This document shows positions 32,001 to 46,800 of a DNA stretch of 64,000 bases, piece by piece. A program made the position numbers and the translations under genes. Each line of letters starts with the position of its first letter. The stretch's first letter is position 1. The DNA lies in the NCBI GenBank assembly GCA_032622095.1, contig CP136069.1, positions 6,062,976 through 6,126,975 on the forward strand, written 5' to 3'. The stretch comes from Siphonodentalium dalli (lineage: Eukaryota; Mollusca; Scaphopoda; Gadilida; Siphonodentaliidae). The notes beneath the pieces are model-generated. The model searched no databases, was not told the DNA's origin, and saw nothing but the letters and a program-made list of their open reading frames with translations.

Positions 32001-34320
32001 CTTACATAAGGCATTCAATTAATAAATTGGACGTGAAACTAACAGTGGCTTACATAAGGCATTCAATTAATACATTGGACGCGAAACTAACAGTGGCTTA
32101 CATAAGGCATTCAATTAATAAATTGGACGTGAAACTAACAGTGGCTTACATGAGGCATTCAATTAATACATTGGACGTGAAACTAACAGTGGCTTCCATG
32201 AGGCATTCAATTAATAAATTGGACGTGAAACTAACAGTGGCTTCCATAAGGCATTCAATTAATACATTGGACGTGAAACTAACAGTGGCTTCCATAAGGC
32301 ATTCAATTAATACATTGGACGTGAAACTAACAGTGGCTTCCATGAGGCATTCAATTAATACATTGGACGTGAAACTAACAGTGGCTTACATAAGGCATTC
32401 AATTAATAAATTGGACGTGAAACTAACAGCGGCTTCCATGAGGCATTCAATTAATAAATTGGACGTGAAACTAACAGTGGCTTACATGAGGCATTCAATT
32501 AATAAATTGGACGTGAAACTAACAGTGGCTTCCATAAGGCATTCAATTAATAAATTGGACGTGAAACTAACAGTGGCTTCCATGAGGCATTCAATTAATT
32601 CATTGGACGTGAAACTAACAGTGGCTTCCATGAGGCATTCAATTAATAAATTGGACGTGAAACTAACAGTGGCTTCCATAAGGCATTCAATTAATAAATT
32701 GGACGTGAAACTAACAGTGGCTTCCATAAGGCATTCAATTAATAAATTGGACGTGAAACTAACAGTGGCTTCCATAAGGCATTCAATTAATAAATTGGAC
32801 GTGAAACTAACAGTGGCTTCCATGAGGCATTCAATTAATACATTGGACGTGAAACTAACAGTGGCTTCCATGAGGCATTCAATTAATACATTGAACGTGA
32901 AACTAACAGTGGCTTCCATAAGGCATTCAATTAATAAATTGGACGTGAAACTAACAGTGGCTTCCATGAGGCATTCAATTAATACATTGGACGTGAAACT
33001 AACAGTGGCTTCCATAAGGCATTCAATTAATTCATTGGACGTGAAACTAACAGTGGCTTCCATGAGGCATTCAATTAATTCATTGGACGTGAAACTAACA
33101 GTGGCTTCCATAAGGCATTCAATTAATAAATTGGACGTGAAACTAACAGTGGCTTCCATGAGGCATTCAATTAATACATTGAACGTGAAACTAACAGTGG
33201 CTTCCATAAGGCATTCAATTAATAAATTGGACGTGAAACTAACAGTGGCTTCCATGAGGCATTCAATTAATACATTGGACGTGAAACTAACAGTGGCTTA
33301 CATAAGGCATTCAATTAATTCATTGGACGTGAAACTAACAGTGGCTTCCATGAGGCATTCAATTAATTCATTGGACGTGAAACTAACAGTGGCTTCCATA
33401 AGGCATTCAATTAATAAATTGGACGTGAAACTAACAGTGGCTTCCATGAGGCATTCAATTAATACATTGGACGTGAAACTAACAGTGGCTTCCATGAGGC
33501 ATTCAATTAATACATTGGACGTGAAACTAACAGTGGCTTCCATGAGGCATTCAATTAATAAATTGGACGTGAAACTAACAGTGGCTTCCATGAGGCATTC
33601 AATTAATACATTGGACGTGAAACTAACAGTGGCTTCCATGAGGCATTCAATTAATACATTGGACGTGAAACTAACAGTGGCTTACATAAGGCATTCAATT
33701 AATACATTGGACGTGAAACTAACAGTGGCTTCCATGAGGCATTCAATTAATACATTGGACGTGAAACTAACAGTGGCTTCCATAAGGCATTCAATTAATA
33801 CATTGGACGTGAAACTAACAGTGGCTTCCATGAGGCATTCAATTAATAAATTGGACGTGAAACTAACAGTGGCTTACATAAGGCATTCAATTAATAAATT
33901 GGACGTGAAACTAACAGTGGCTTACATGAGGCATTCAATTAATAAATTGGACGTGAAACTAACAGTGGCTTCCATAAGGCATTCAATTAATTCATTGGAC
34001 GTGAAACTAACAATGGCTTCCATGAGGCATTCAATTAATACATTGGACGTGAAACTAACAGTGGCTTCCATGAGGCATTCAATTAATTCATTGGACGTGA
34101 AACTAACAGTGGCTTCCATGAGGCATTCAATTAATACATTGGACGTGAAACTAACAGTGGCTTCCATGAGGCATTCAATTAATAAATTGGACGTGAAACT
34201 AACAGTGGCTTCCATGAGGCATTCAATTAATAAATTGGACGTGAAACTAACAGTGGCTTCCATGAGGCATTCAATTAATACATTGGACGTGAAACTAACA
34301 GTGGCTTCCATGAGGCATTC

Positions 34321-34896
34321 AATTAATAAATGGGACGTGAAACTAACAGTGGCTTCCATGAGGCATTCAATTAATAAATTGGACGTGAAACTAACAGTGA
34401 CTTCCATGAGGCATTCAATTAATAAATTGGACGTGAAACTAACAGTGGCTTCCATGAGGCATTCAATTAATAAATTGGACGTGAAACTAACAGTGGCTTC
34501 CATGAGGCATTCAATTAATAAATGGGACGTGAAACTAACAGTGGCTTCCATGAGGCATTCAATTAATAAATTGGACGTGAAACTAACAGTGACTTCCATG
34601 AGGCATTCAATTAATAAATTGGACGTGAAACTAACAGTGGCTTCCATGAGGCATTCAATTAATACATTGGACGTGAAACTAACAGTGGCTTCCATGAGGC
34701 ATTCAATTAATAAATGGGACGTGAAACTAACAGTGGCTTCCATGAGGCATTCAATTAATAAATTGGACGTGAAACTAACAGTGACTTCCATGAGGCATTC
34801 AATTAATAAATTGGACGTGAAACTAACAGTGGCTTCCATGAGGCATTCAATTAATACATTGGACGTGAAACTAACAGTGGCTTCCATGAGGCATTC
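34321..34896. repeat. Higher-order repeat: three 192-bp blocks of four 48-bp units
   Basis: A unit with aaatggg starts at 34321, 34513 and 34705. Each time the next unit carries the rare gtgact variant, and two ordinary units follow. The fourth unit of the first block differs from the other two (aaa instead of aca). The co-occurrence of two rare variants at constant spacing shows recent block duplication. Confidence 0.9.
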
Positions 34897-37800
34897 AATT
34901 AATACATTGGACGTGAAACTAACAGTGGCTTCCATGAGGCATTCAATTAATAAATTGGACGTGAAACTAACAGTGGCTTCCATGAGGCATTCAATTAATA
35001 AATTGGACGTGAAACTAACAGTGGCTTCCATGAGGCATTCAATTAATACATTGGACGTGAAACTAACAGTGGCTTCCATGAGGCATTCAATTAATAAATT
35101 GGACGTGAAACTAACAGTGGCTTCCATGAGGCATTCAATTAATAAATTGGACGTGAAACTAACAGTGGCTTCCATGAGGCATTCAATTAATAAATTGGAC
35201 GTGAAACTAACAGTGGCTTCCATGAGGCATTCAATTAATAAATTGGACGTGAAACTAACAGTGGCTTCCATGAGGCATTCAATTAATATATGGGACGTGA
35301 AACTAACAGTGGCTTCCATGAGGCATTCAATTAATACATTGGACGTGAAACTAACAGTGGCTTCCATGAGGCATTCAATTAATAAATTGGACGTGAAACT
35401 AACAGTGGCTTCCATGAGGCATTCAATTAATAAATTGGACGTGAAACTAACAGTGGCTTCCATGAGGCATTCAATTAATACATTGGACGTGAAACTAACA
35501 GTGGCTTCCATGAGGCATTCAATTAATAAATTGGACGTGAAACTAACAGTGGCTTACATGAGGCATTCAATTAATAAATTGGACGTGAAACTAACAGTGG
35601 CTTCCATGAGGCATTCAATTAATACATTGGACGTGAAACTAACAGTGGCTTCCATGAGGCATTCAATTAATAAATGGGACGTGAAACTAACAGTGGCTTC
35701 CATGAGGCATTCAATTAATACATTGGACGTGAAACTAACAGTGGCTTCCATGAGGCATTCAATTAATAAATTGGACGTGAAACTAACAGTGGCTTCCATG
35801 AGGCATTCAATTAATAAATTGGACGTGAAACTAACAGTGGCTTCCATGAGGCATTCAATTAATAAATTGGACGTGAAACTAACAGTGGCTTCCATAAGGC
35901 ATTCAATTAATAAATTGGACGTGAAACTAACAGTGGCTTACATAAGGCATTCAATTAATAAATTGGACGTGAAACTAACAGTGGCTTCCATGAGGCATTC
36001 AATTAATAAATTGGACGTGAAACTAACAGTGGCTTCCATGAGGCATTCAATTAATAAATTGGACGTGAAACTAACAGTGACTTCCATGAGGCATTCAATT
36101 AATAAATTGGACGTGAAACTAACAGTGGCTTCCATGAGGCATTCAATTAATACATTGGACGTGAAACTAACAGTGGCTTCCATGAGGCATTCAATTAATA
36201 AATTGGACGTGAAACTAACAGTGACTTCCATGAGGCATTCAATTAATAAATTGGACGTGAAACTAACAGTGGCTTCCATGAGGCATTCAATTAATAAATT
36301 GGACGTGAAACTAACAGTGGCTTCCATGAGGCATTCAATTAATACATTGGACGTGAAACTAACAGTGGCTTCCATGAGGCATTCAATTAATACATTGGAC
36401 GTGAAACTAACAGTGGCTTACATGAGGCATTCAATTAATACATTGGACGTGAAACTAACAGTGGCTTCCATGAGGCATTCAATTAATAAATTGGACGTGA
36501 AACTAACAGTGGCTTCCATGAGGCATTCAATTAATACATTGGACGTGAAACTAACAGTGGCTTCCATAAGGCATTCAATTAATAAATTGGACGTGAAACT
36601 AACAGTGGCTTCCATGAGGCATTCAATTAATAAATTGGACGTGAAACTAACAATGGCTTCCATGAGGCATTCAATTAATACATTGGACGTGAAACTAACA
36701 GCGGCTTCCATGAGGCATTCAATTAATACATTGGACGTGAAACTAACAGTGGCTTCCATGAGGCATTCAATTAATACATTGGACGTGAAACTAACAGTGG
36801 CTTCCATAAGGCATTCAATTAATACATTGGACGTGAAACTAACAGTGGCTTCCATGAGGCATTCAATTAATAAATTGGACGTGAAACTAACAGTGGCTTC
36901 CATAAGGCATTCAATTAATAAATTGGACGTGAAACTAACAGTGGCTTCCATGAGGCATTCAATTAATACATTGGACGTGAAACTAACAGTGGCTTCCATG
37001 AGGCATTCAATTAATAAATTGGACGTGAAACTAACAGTGGCTTCCATAAGGCATTCAATTAATACATTGGACGTGAAACTAACAGTGGCTTCCATGAGGC
37101 ATTCAATTAATACATTGGACGTGAAACTAACAGTGGCTTCCATAAGGCATTCAATTAATACATTGGACGTGAAACTAACAGTGGCTTCCATGAGGCATTC
37201 AATTAATACATTGGACGTGAAACTAACAGTGGCTTCCATAAGGCATTCAATTAATAAATTGGACGTGAAACTAACAGTGGCTTACATAAGGCATTCAATT
37301 AATAAATTGGACGTGAAACTAACAGTGGCTTACATAAGGCATTCAATTAATAAATTGGACGTGAAACTAACAGTGGCTTCCATGAGGCATTCAATTAATA
37401 CATTGGACGTGAAACTAACAGTGGCTTCCATGAGGCATTCAATTAATTCATTGGACGTGAAACTAACAGTGGCTTCCATGAGGCATTCAATTAATAAATT
37501 GGACGTGAAACTAACAGTGGCTTCCATGAGGCATTCAATTAATACATTGGACGTGAAACTAACAGTGGCTTCCATGAGGCATTCAATTAATAAATTGGAC
37601 GTGAAACTAACAGTGGCTTCCATAAGGCATTCAATTAATACATTGGACGTGAAACTAACAGTGGCTTCCATAAGGCATTCAATTAATAAATTGGACGTGA
37701 AACTAACAGTGGCTTCCATGAGGCATTCAATTAATAAATTGGACGTGAAACTAACAGTGGCTTCCATAAGGCATTCAATTAATAAAATGGACGTGAAACT

Positions 37801-40800
37801 AACAGTGGCTTCCATAAGGCATTCAATTAATAAATTGGACGTGAAACTAACAGTGGCTTACATAAGGCATTCAATTAATAAATTGGACGTGAAACTAACA
37901 GTGACTTCCATAAGGCATTCAATTAATAAATTGGACGTGAAACTAACAGTGGCTTCCATGAGGCATTCAATTAATAAATTGGACGTGAAACTAACAGTGG
38001 CTTCCATAAGGCATTCAATTAATAAAATGGACGTGAAACTAACAGTGGCTTCCATAAGGCATTCAATTAATAAATTGGACGTGAAACTAACAGTGGCTTA
38101 CATAAGGCATTCAATTAATAAATTGGACGTGAAACTAACAGTGGCTTCCATAAGGCATTCAATTAATAAAATGGACGTGAAACTAACAGTGGCTTCCATG
38201 AGGCATTCAATTAATAAATTGGACGTGAAACTAACAGTGGCTTCCATGAGGCATTCAATTAATAAATTGGACGTGAAACTAACAGTGGCTTCCATGAGGC
38301 ATTCAATTAATAAATTGGACGTGAAACTAACAGTGGCTTCCATGAGGCATTCAATTAATAAATTGGACGTGAAACTAACAGTGGCTTCCATGAGGCATTC
38401 AATTAATACATTGGACGTGAAACTAACAGTGGCTTCCATAAGGCATTCAATTAATAAAATGGACGTGAAACTAACAGTGGCTTCCATGAGGCATTCAATT
38501 AATAAATTGGACGTGAAACTAACAGTGGCTTCCATAAGGCATTCAATTAATAAAATGGACGTGAAACTAACAGTGGCTTCCATGAGGCATTCAATTAATA
38601 AATTGGACGTGAAACTAACAGTGGCTTCCATGAGGCATTCAATTAATAAATTGGACGTGAAACTAACAGTGGCTTCCATGAGGCATTCAATTAATAAATT
38701 GGACGTGAAACTAACAGTGGCTTCCATGAGGCATTCAATTAATAAATTGGACGTGAAACTAACAGTGGCTTCCATGAGGCATTCAATTAATACATTGGAC
38801 GTGAAACTAACAGTGGCTTCCATGAGGCATTCAATTAATACATTGGACGTGAAACTAACAGTGGCTTCCATGAGGCATTCAATTAATAAATTGGACGTGA
38901 AACTAACAGTGGCTTCCATGAGGCATTCAATTAATACATTGGACGTGAAACTAACAGTGGCTTCCATAAGGCATTCAATTAATACATTGGACGTGAAACT
39001 AACAGTGGCTTACATAAGGCATTCAATTAATAAATTGGACGTGAAACTAACAGTGGCTTACATAAGGCATTCAATTAATAAATTGGACGTGAAACTAACA
39101 GTGGCTTACATAAGGCATTCAATTAATACATTGGACGTGAAACTAACAGTGGCTTCCATGAGGCATTCAATTAATAAATTGGACGTGAAACTAACAGTGG
39201 CTTCCATGAGGCATTCAATTAATAAATTGGACGTGAAACTAACAGTGGCTTCCATGAGGCATTCAATTAATAAATTGGACGTGAAACTAACAGTGGCTTC
39301 CATGAGGCATTCAATTAATAAATTGGACGTGAAACTAACAGTGGCTTACATAAGGCATTCAATTAATAAATTGGACGTGAAACTAACAGTGGCTTACATA
39401 AGGCATTCAATTAATACATTGGACGTGAAACTAACAGTGGCTTCCATGAGGCATTCAATTAATAAATTGGACGTGAAACTAACAGTGGCTTACATAAGGC
39501 ATTCAATTAATAAATTGGACGTGAAACTAACAGTGGCTTACATAAGGCATTCAATTAATACATTGGACGTGAAACTAACAGTGGCTTCCATGAGGCATTC
39601 AATTAATAAATTGGACGTGAAACTAACAGTGGCTTCCATGAGGCATTCAATTAATAAATTGGACGTGAAACTAACAGTGGCTTCCATGAGGCATTCAATT
39701 AATAAATTGGACGTGAAACTAACAGTGGCTTCCATGAGGCATTCAATTAATAAATTGGACGTGAAACTAACAGTGGCTTCCATGAGGCATTCAATTAATA
39801 AATTGGACGTGAAACTAACAGTGGCTTACATGAGGCATTCAATTAATTCATTGGACGTGAAACTAACAGTGGCTTCCATGAGGCATTCAATTAATACATT
39901 GGACGTGAAACTAACAGTGGCTTCCATGAGGCATTCAATTAATAAATTGGACGTGAAACTAACAGTGGCTTCCATGAGGCATTCAATTAATAAATTGGAC
40001 GTGAAACTAACAGTGGCTTCCATGAGGCATTCAATTAATACATTGGACGTGAAACTAACAGTGGCTTCCATGAGGCATTCAATTAATAAATTGGACGTGA
40101 AACTAACAGTGGCTTCCATGAGGCATTCAATTAATACATTGGACGTGAAACTAACAGTGGCTTCCATGAGGCATTCAATTAATAAATTGGACGTGAAACT
40201 AACAGTGGCTTCCATAAGGCATTCAATTAATAAATTGGACGTGAAACTAACAGTGGCTTCCATGAGGCATTCAATTAATAAATTGGACGTGAAACTAACA
40301 GTGGCTTCCATGAGGCATTCAATTAATAAATTGGACGTGAAACTAACAGTGGCTTACATAAGGCATTCAATTAATAAATTGGACGTGAAACTAACAGTGG
40401 CTTCCATAAGGCATTCAATTAATACATTGGACGTGAAACTAACAGTGGCTTCCATGAGGCATTCAATTAATAAATTGGACGTGAAACTAACAGTGGCTTC
40501 CATGAGGCATTCAATTAATACATTGGACGTGAAACTAACAGTGGCTTCCATAAGGCATTCAATTAATAAATTGGACGTGAAACTAACAGTGGCTTCCATG
40601 AGGCATTCAATTAATAAATTGGACGTGAAACTAACAGTGGCTTCCATGAGGCATTCAATTAATAAATTGGACGTGAAACTAACAGTGGCTTACATGAGGC
40701 ATTCAATTAATAAATTGGACGTGAAACTAACAGTGGCTTCCATGAGGCATTCAATTAATAAATTGGACGTGAAACTAACAGTGGCTTACATAAGGCATTC

Positions 40801-43800
40801 AATTAATACATTGGACGTGAAACTAACAGTGGCTTCCATGAGGCATTCAATTAATAAATTGGACGTGAAACTAACAGTGGCTTCCATAAGGCATTCAATT
40901 AATTCATTGGACGTGAAACTAACAGTGGCTTCCATAAGGCATTCAATTAATAAATTGGACGTGAAACTAACAGTGGCTTCCATGAGGCATTCAATTAATA
41001 AATTGGACGTGAAACTAACAGTGGCTTCCATGAGGCATTCAATTAATAAATTGGACGTGAAACTAACAGTGGCTTCCATAAGGCATTCAATTAATAAATT
41101 GGACGTGAAACTAACAGTGGCTTCCATGAGGCATTCAATTAATAAATTGGACGTGAAACTAACAGTGGCTTCCATAAGGCATTCAATTAATACATTGGAC
41201 GTGAAACTAACAGTGGCTTCCATGAGGCATTCAATTAATAAATTGGACGTGAAACTAACAGTGGCTTCCATGAGGCATTCAATTAATACATTGGACGTGA
41301 AACTAACAGTGGCTTCCATGAGGCATTCAATTAATAAATTGGACGTGAAACTAACAGTGGCTTCCATGAGGCATTCAATTAATAAATTGGACGTGAAACT
41401 AACAGTGGCTTCCATGAGGCATTCAATTAATACATTGGACGTGAAACTAACAGTGGCTTCCATGAGGCATTCAATTAATACATTGGACGTGAAACTAACA
41501 GTGGCTTCCATGAGGCATTCAATTAATACATTGGACGTGAAACTAACAGTGGCTTCCATAAGGCATTCAATTAATACATTGGACGTGAAACTAACAGTGG
41601 CTTCCATGAGGCATTCAATTAATAAATTGGACGTGAAACTAACAGTGGCTTACATAAGGCATTCAATTAATAAATTGGACGTGAAACTAACAGTGGCTTC
41701 CATGAGGCATTCAATTAATAAATTGGACGTGAAACTAACAGTGGCTTCCATGAGGCATTCAATTAATACATTGGACGTGAAACTAACAGTGGCTTCCATG
41801 AGGCATTCAATTAATACATTGGACGTGAAACTAACAGTGGCTTCCATGAGGCATTCAATTAATAAATTGGACGTGAAACTAACAGTGGCTTCCATAAGGC
41901 ATTCAATTAATACATTGGACGTGAAACTAACAGTGGCTTCCATGAGGCATTCAATTAATAAATTGGACGTGAAACTAACAGTGGCTTCCATAAGGCATTC
42001 AATTAATACATTGGACGTGAAACTAACAGTGGCTTACATAAGGCATTCAATTAATACATTGGACGTGAAACTAACAGTGGCTTCCATGAGGCATTCAATT
42101 AATACATTGGACGTGAAACTAACAGTGGCTTCCATGAGGCATTCAATTAATACATTGGACGTGAAACTAACAGTGGCTTCCATGAGGCATTCAATTAATA
42201 AATTGGACGTGAAACTAACAGTGGCTTCCATGAGGCATTCAATTAATACATTGGACGTGAAACTAACAGTGGCTTCCATGAGGCATTCAATTAATAAATT
42301 GGACGTGAAACTAACAGTGGCTTCCATGAGGCATTCAATTAATACATTGGACGTGAAACTAACAGTGGCTTCCATGAGGCATTCAATTAATACATTGGAC
42401 GTGAAACTAACAGTGGCGTCCATGAGGCATTCAATTAATAAATTGGACGTGAAACTAACAGTGGCTTACATGAGGCATTCAATTAATATATGGGACGTGA
42501 AACTAACAGTGGCTTCCATGAGGCATTCAATTAATACATTGGACGTGAAACTAACAGTGGCTTCCATAAGGCATTCAATTAATAAATTGGACGTGAAACT
42601 AACAGTGGCTTCCATGAGGCATTCAATTAATAAATTGGACGTGAAACTAACAGCGGCTTACATGAGGCATTCAATTAATACATTGGACGTGAAACTAACA
42701 GTGGCTTCCATGAGGCATTCAATTAATACATTGGACGTGAAACTAACAGTGGCTTACATGAGGCATTCAATTAATAAATTGGACGTGAAACTAACAGTGG
42801 CTTCCATAAGGCATTCAATTAATAAATTGGACGTGAAACTAACAGTGGCTTCCATAAGGCATTCAATTAATAAATTGGACGTGAAACTAACAGTGGCTTC
42901 CATGAGGCATTCAATTAATACATTGGACGTGAAACTAACAGTGGCTTCCATGAGGCATTCAATTAATACATTGGACGTGAAACTAACAGTGGCTTCCATG
43001 AGGCATTCAATTAATACATTGGACGTGAAACTAACAGTGGCTTCCATGAGGCATTCAATTAATAAATTGGACGTGAAACTAACAATGGCTTCCATAAGGC
43101 ATTCAATTAATAAATTGGACGTGAAACTAACAATGGCTTCCATGAGGCATTCAATTAATAAATTGGACGTGAAACTAACAGCGGCTTACATGAGGCATTC
43201 AATTAATACATTGGACGTGAAACTAACAGTGGCTTCCATGAGGCATTCAATTAATACATTGGACGTGAAACTAACAGTGGCTTACATGAGGCATTCAATT
43301 AATAAATTGGACGTGAAACTAACAGTGGCTTCCATAAGGCATTCAATTAATACATTGGACGTGAAACTAACAGTGGCTTCCATGAGGCATTCAATTAATA
43401 AATTGGACGTGAAACTAACAGTGGCTTCCATGAGGCATTCAATTAATACATTGGACGTGAAACTAACAGTGGCTTACATGAGGCATTCAATTAATAAATT
43501 GGACGTGAAACTAACAGTGGCTTCCATGAGGCATTCAATTAATACATTGGACGTGAAACTAACAGTGGCTTCCATGAGGCATTCAATTAATACATTGGAC
43601 GTGAAACTAACAGTGGCTTCCATGAGGCATTCAATTAATAAATTGGACGTGAAACTAACAATGGCTTCCATAAGGCATTCAATTAATAAATTGGACGTGA
43701 AACTAACAGTGGCTTCCATGAGGCATTCAATTAATACATTGGACGTGAAACTAACAGTGGCTTCCATGAGGCATTCAATTAATAAATTGGACGTGAAACT

Positions 43801-46800
43801 AACAGTGGCTTCCATAAGGCATTCAATTAATAAATTGGACGTGAAACTAACAATGGCTTCCATAAGGCATTCAATTAATAAATTGGACGTGAAACTAACA
43901 GTGGCTTCCATGAGGCATTCAATTAATTCATTGGACGTGAAACTAACAGTGGCTTCCATGAGGCATTCAATTAATACATTGGACGTGAAACTAACAGTGG
44001 CTTCCATGAGGCATTCAATTAATAAATTGGACGTGAAACTAACAGTGGCTTCCATGAGGCATTCAATTAATAAATTGGACGTGAAACTAACAGTGGCTTC
44101 CATGAGGCATTCAATTAATACATTGGACGTGAAACTAACAGTGGCTTCCATGAGGCATTCAATTAATAAATTGGACGTGAAACTAACAGTGGCTTCCATG
44201 AGGCATTCAATTAATAAATTGGACGTGAAACTAACAGTGGCTTCCATGAGGCATTCAATTAATACATTGGACGTGAAACTAACAGTGGCTTCCATGAGGC
44301 ATTCAATTAATAAATTGGACGTGAAACTAACAGTGGCTTCCATGAGGCATTCAATTAATAAATTGGACGTGAAACTAACAGTGGCTTCCATGAGGCATTC
44401 AATTAATACATTGGACGTGAAACTAACAGTGGCTTCCATGAGGCATTCAATTAATAAATTGGACGTGAAACTAACAGTGGCTTCCATGAGGCATTCAATT
44501 AATAAATTGGACGTGAAACTAACAGTGGCTTCCATGAGGCATTCAATTAATACATTGGACGTGAAACTAACAGTGGCTTCCATGAGGCATTCAATTAATT
44601 CATTGGACGTGAAACTAACAGTGGCTTCCATGAGGCATTCAATTAATACATTGGACGTGAAACTAACAGTGGCTTCCATGAGGCATTCAATTAATAAATT
44701 GGACGTGAAACTAACAGTGGCTTCCATGAGGCATTCAATTAATAAATTGGACGTGAAACTAACAGTGGCTTCCATGAGGCATTCAATTAATAAATTGGAC
44801 GTGAAACTAACAGTGGCTTCCATGAGGCATTCAATTAATACATTGGACGTGAAACTAACAGTGGCTTCCATGAGGCATTCAATTAATTCATTGGACGTGA
44901 AACTAACAGTGGCTTCCATGAGGCATTCAATTAATACATTGGACGTGAAACTAACAGTGGCTTCCATGAGGCATTCAATTAATAAATTGGACGTGAAACT
45001 AACAGTGGCTTCCATGAGGCATTCAATTAATAAATTGGACGTGAAACTAACAGTGGCTTCCATGAGGCATTCAATTAATAAATTGGACGTGAAACTAACA
45101 GTGGCTTCCATGAGGCATTCAATTAATAAATTGGACGTGAAACTAACAGTGGCTTCCATGAGGCATTCAATTAATAAATTGGACGTGAAACTAACAGTGG
45201 CTTCCATGAGGCATTCAATTAATACATTGGACGTGAAACTAACAGTGGCTTCCATGAGGCATTCAATTAATACATTGGACGTGAAACTAACAGTGGATTC
45301 CATGAGGCATTCAATTAATAAATTGGACGTGAAACTAACAGTGGCTTCCATGAGGCATTCAATTAATAAATTGGACGTGAAACTAACAGTGGCTTCCATG
45401 AGGCATTCAATTAATAAATTGGACGTGAAACTAACAGTGGCTTCCATGAGGCATTCAATTAATACATTGGACGTGAAACTAACAGTGGCTTCCATGAGGC
45501 ATTCAATTAATACATTGGACGTGAAACTAACAGTGGCTTCCATGAGGCATTCAATTAATAAATTGGACGTGAAACTAACAGTGGCTTCCATGAGGCATTC
45601 AATTAATACATTGGACGTGAAACTAACAGTGGCTTCCATGAGGCATTCAATTAATTCATTGGACGTGAAACTAACAGTGGCTTCCATGAGGCATTCAATT
45701 AATACATTGGACGTGAAACTAACAGTGGCTTCCATGAGGCATTCAATTAATAAATTGGACGTGAAACTAACAGTGGCTTCCATGAGGCATTCAATTAATA
45801 AATTGGACGTGAAACTAACAGTGGCTTCCATGAGGCATTCAATTAATAAATTGGACGTGAAACTAACAGTGGCTTCCATGAGGCATTCAATTAATAAATT
45901 GGACGTGAAACTAACAGTGGCTTCCATGAGGCATTCAATTAATAAATTGGACGTGAAACTAACAGTGGCTTCCATGAGGCATTCAATTAATAAATTGGAC
46001 GTGAAACTAACAGTGGCTTCCATGAGGCATTCAATTAATACATTGGACGTGAAACTAACAGTGGCTTCCATGAGGCATTCAATTAATTCATTGGACGTGA
46101 AACTAACAGTGGCTTCCATGAGGCATTCAATTAATACATTGGACGTGAAACTAACAGTGGCTTCCATGAGGCATTCAATTAATAAATTGGACGTGAAACT
46201 AACAGTGGCTTCCATGAGGCATTCAATTAATAAATTGGACGTGAAACTAACAGTGGCTTCCATGAGGCATTCAATTAATAAATTGGACGTGAAACTAACA
46301 GTGGCTTCCATAAGGCATTCAATTAATAAATTGGACGTGAAACTAACAGTGGCTTACATAAGGCATTCAATTAATAAATTGGACGTGAAACTAACAGTGG
46401 CTTCCATGAGGCATTCAATTAATACATTGGACGTGAAACTAACAGTGGCTTCCATGAGGCATTCAATTAATATATGGGACGTGAAACTAACAGTGGCTTC
46501 CATGAGGCATTCAATTAATATATGGGACGTGAAACTAACAGTGGCCTCCATGAGGCATTCAATTAATACATTGGACGTGAAACTAACAGTGGCTTCCATG
46601 AGGCATTCAATTAATAAATTGGACGTGAAACTAACAGTGGCTTACATAAGGCATTCAATTAATAAATTAGACGTGAAACTAACAGTGGCTTCCATAAGGC
46701 ATTCAATTAATAAATTGGACGTGAAACTAACAGTGGCTTACATAAGGCATTCAATTAATAAATTGGACGTGAAACTAACAGTGGCTTCCATAAGGCATTC

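Noticed and set aside
43474-46311. Long minus-strand frames in the 48-bp satellite (up to 945 codons of MEATVSFTSNLLIECL repeats)
   Set aside because: They are the antisense shadow of the satellite. They are long only where the tac variant, which gives TAA on the minus strand, is absent.
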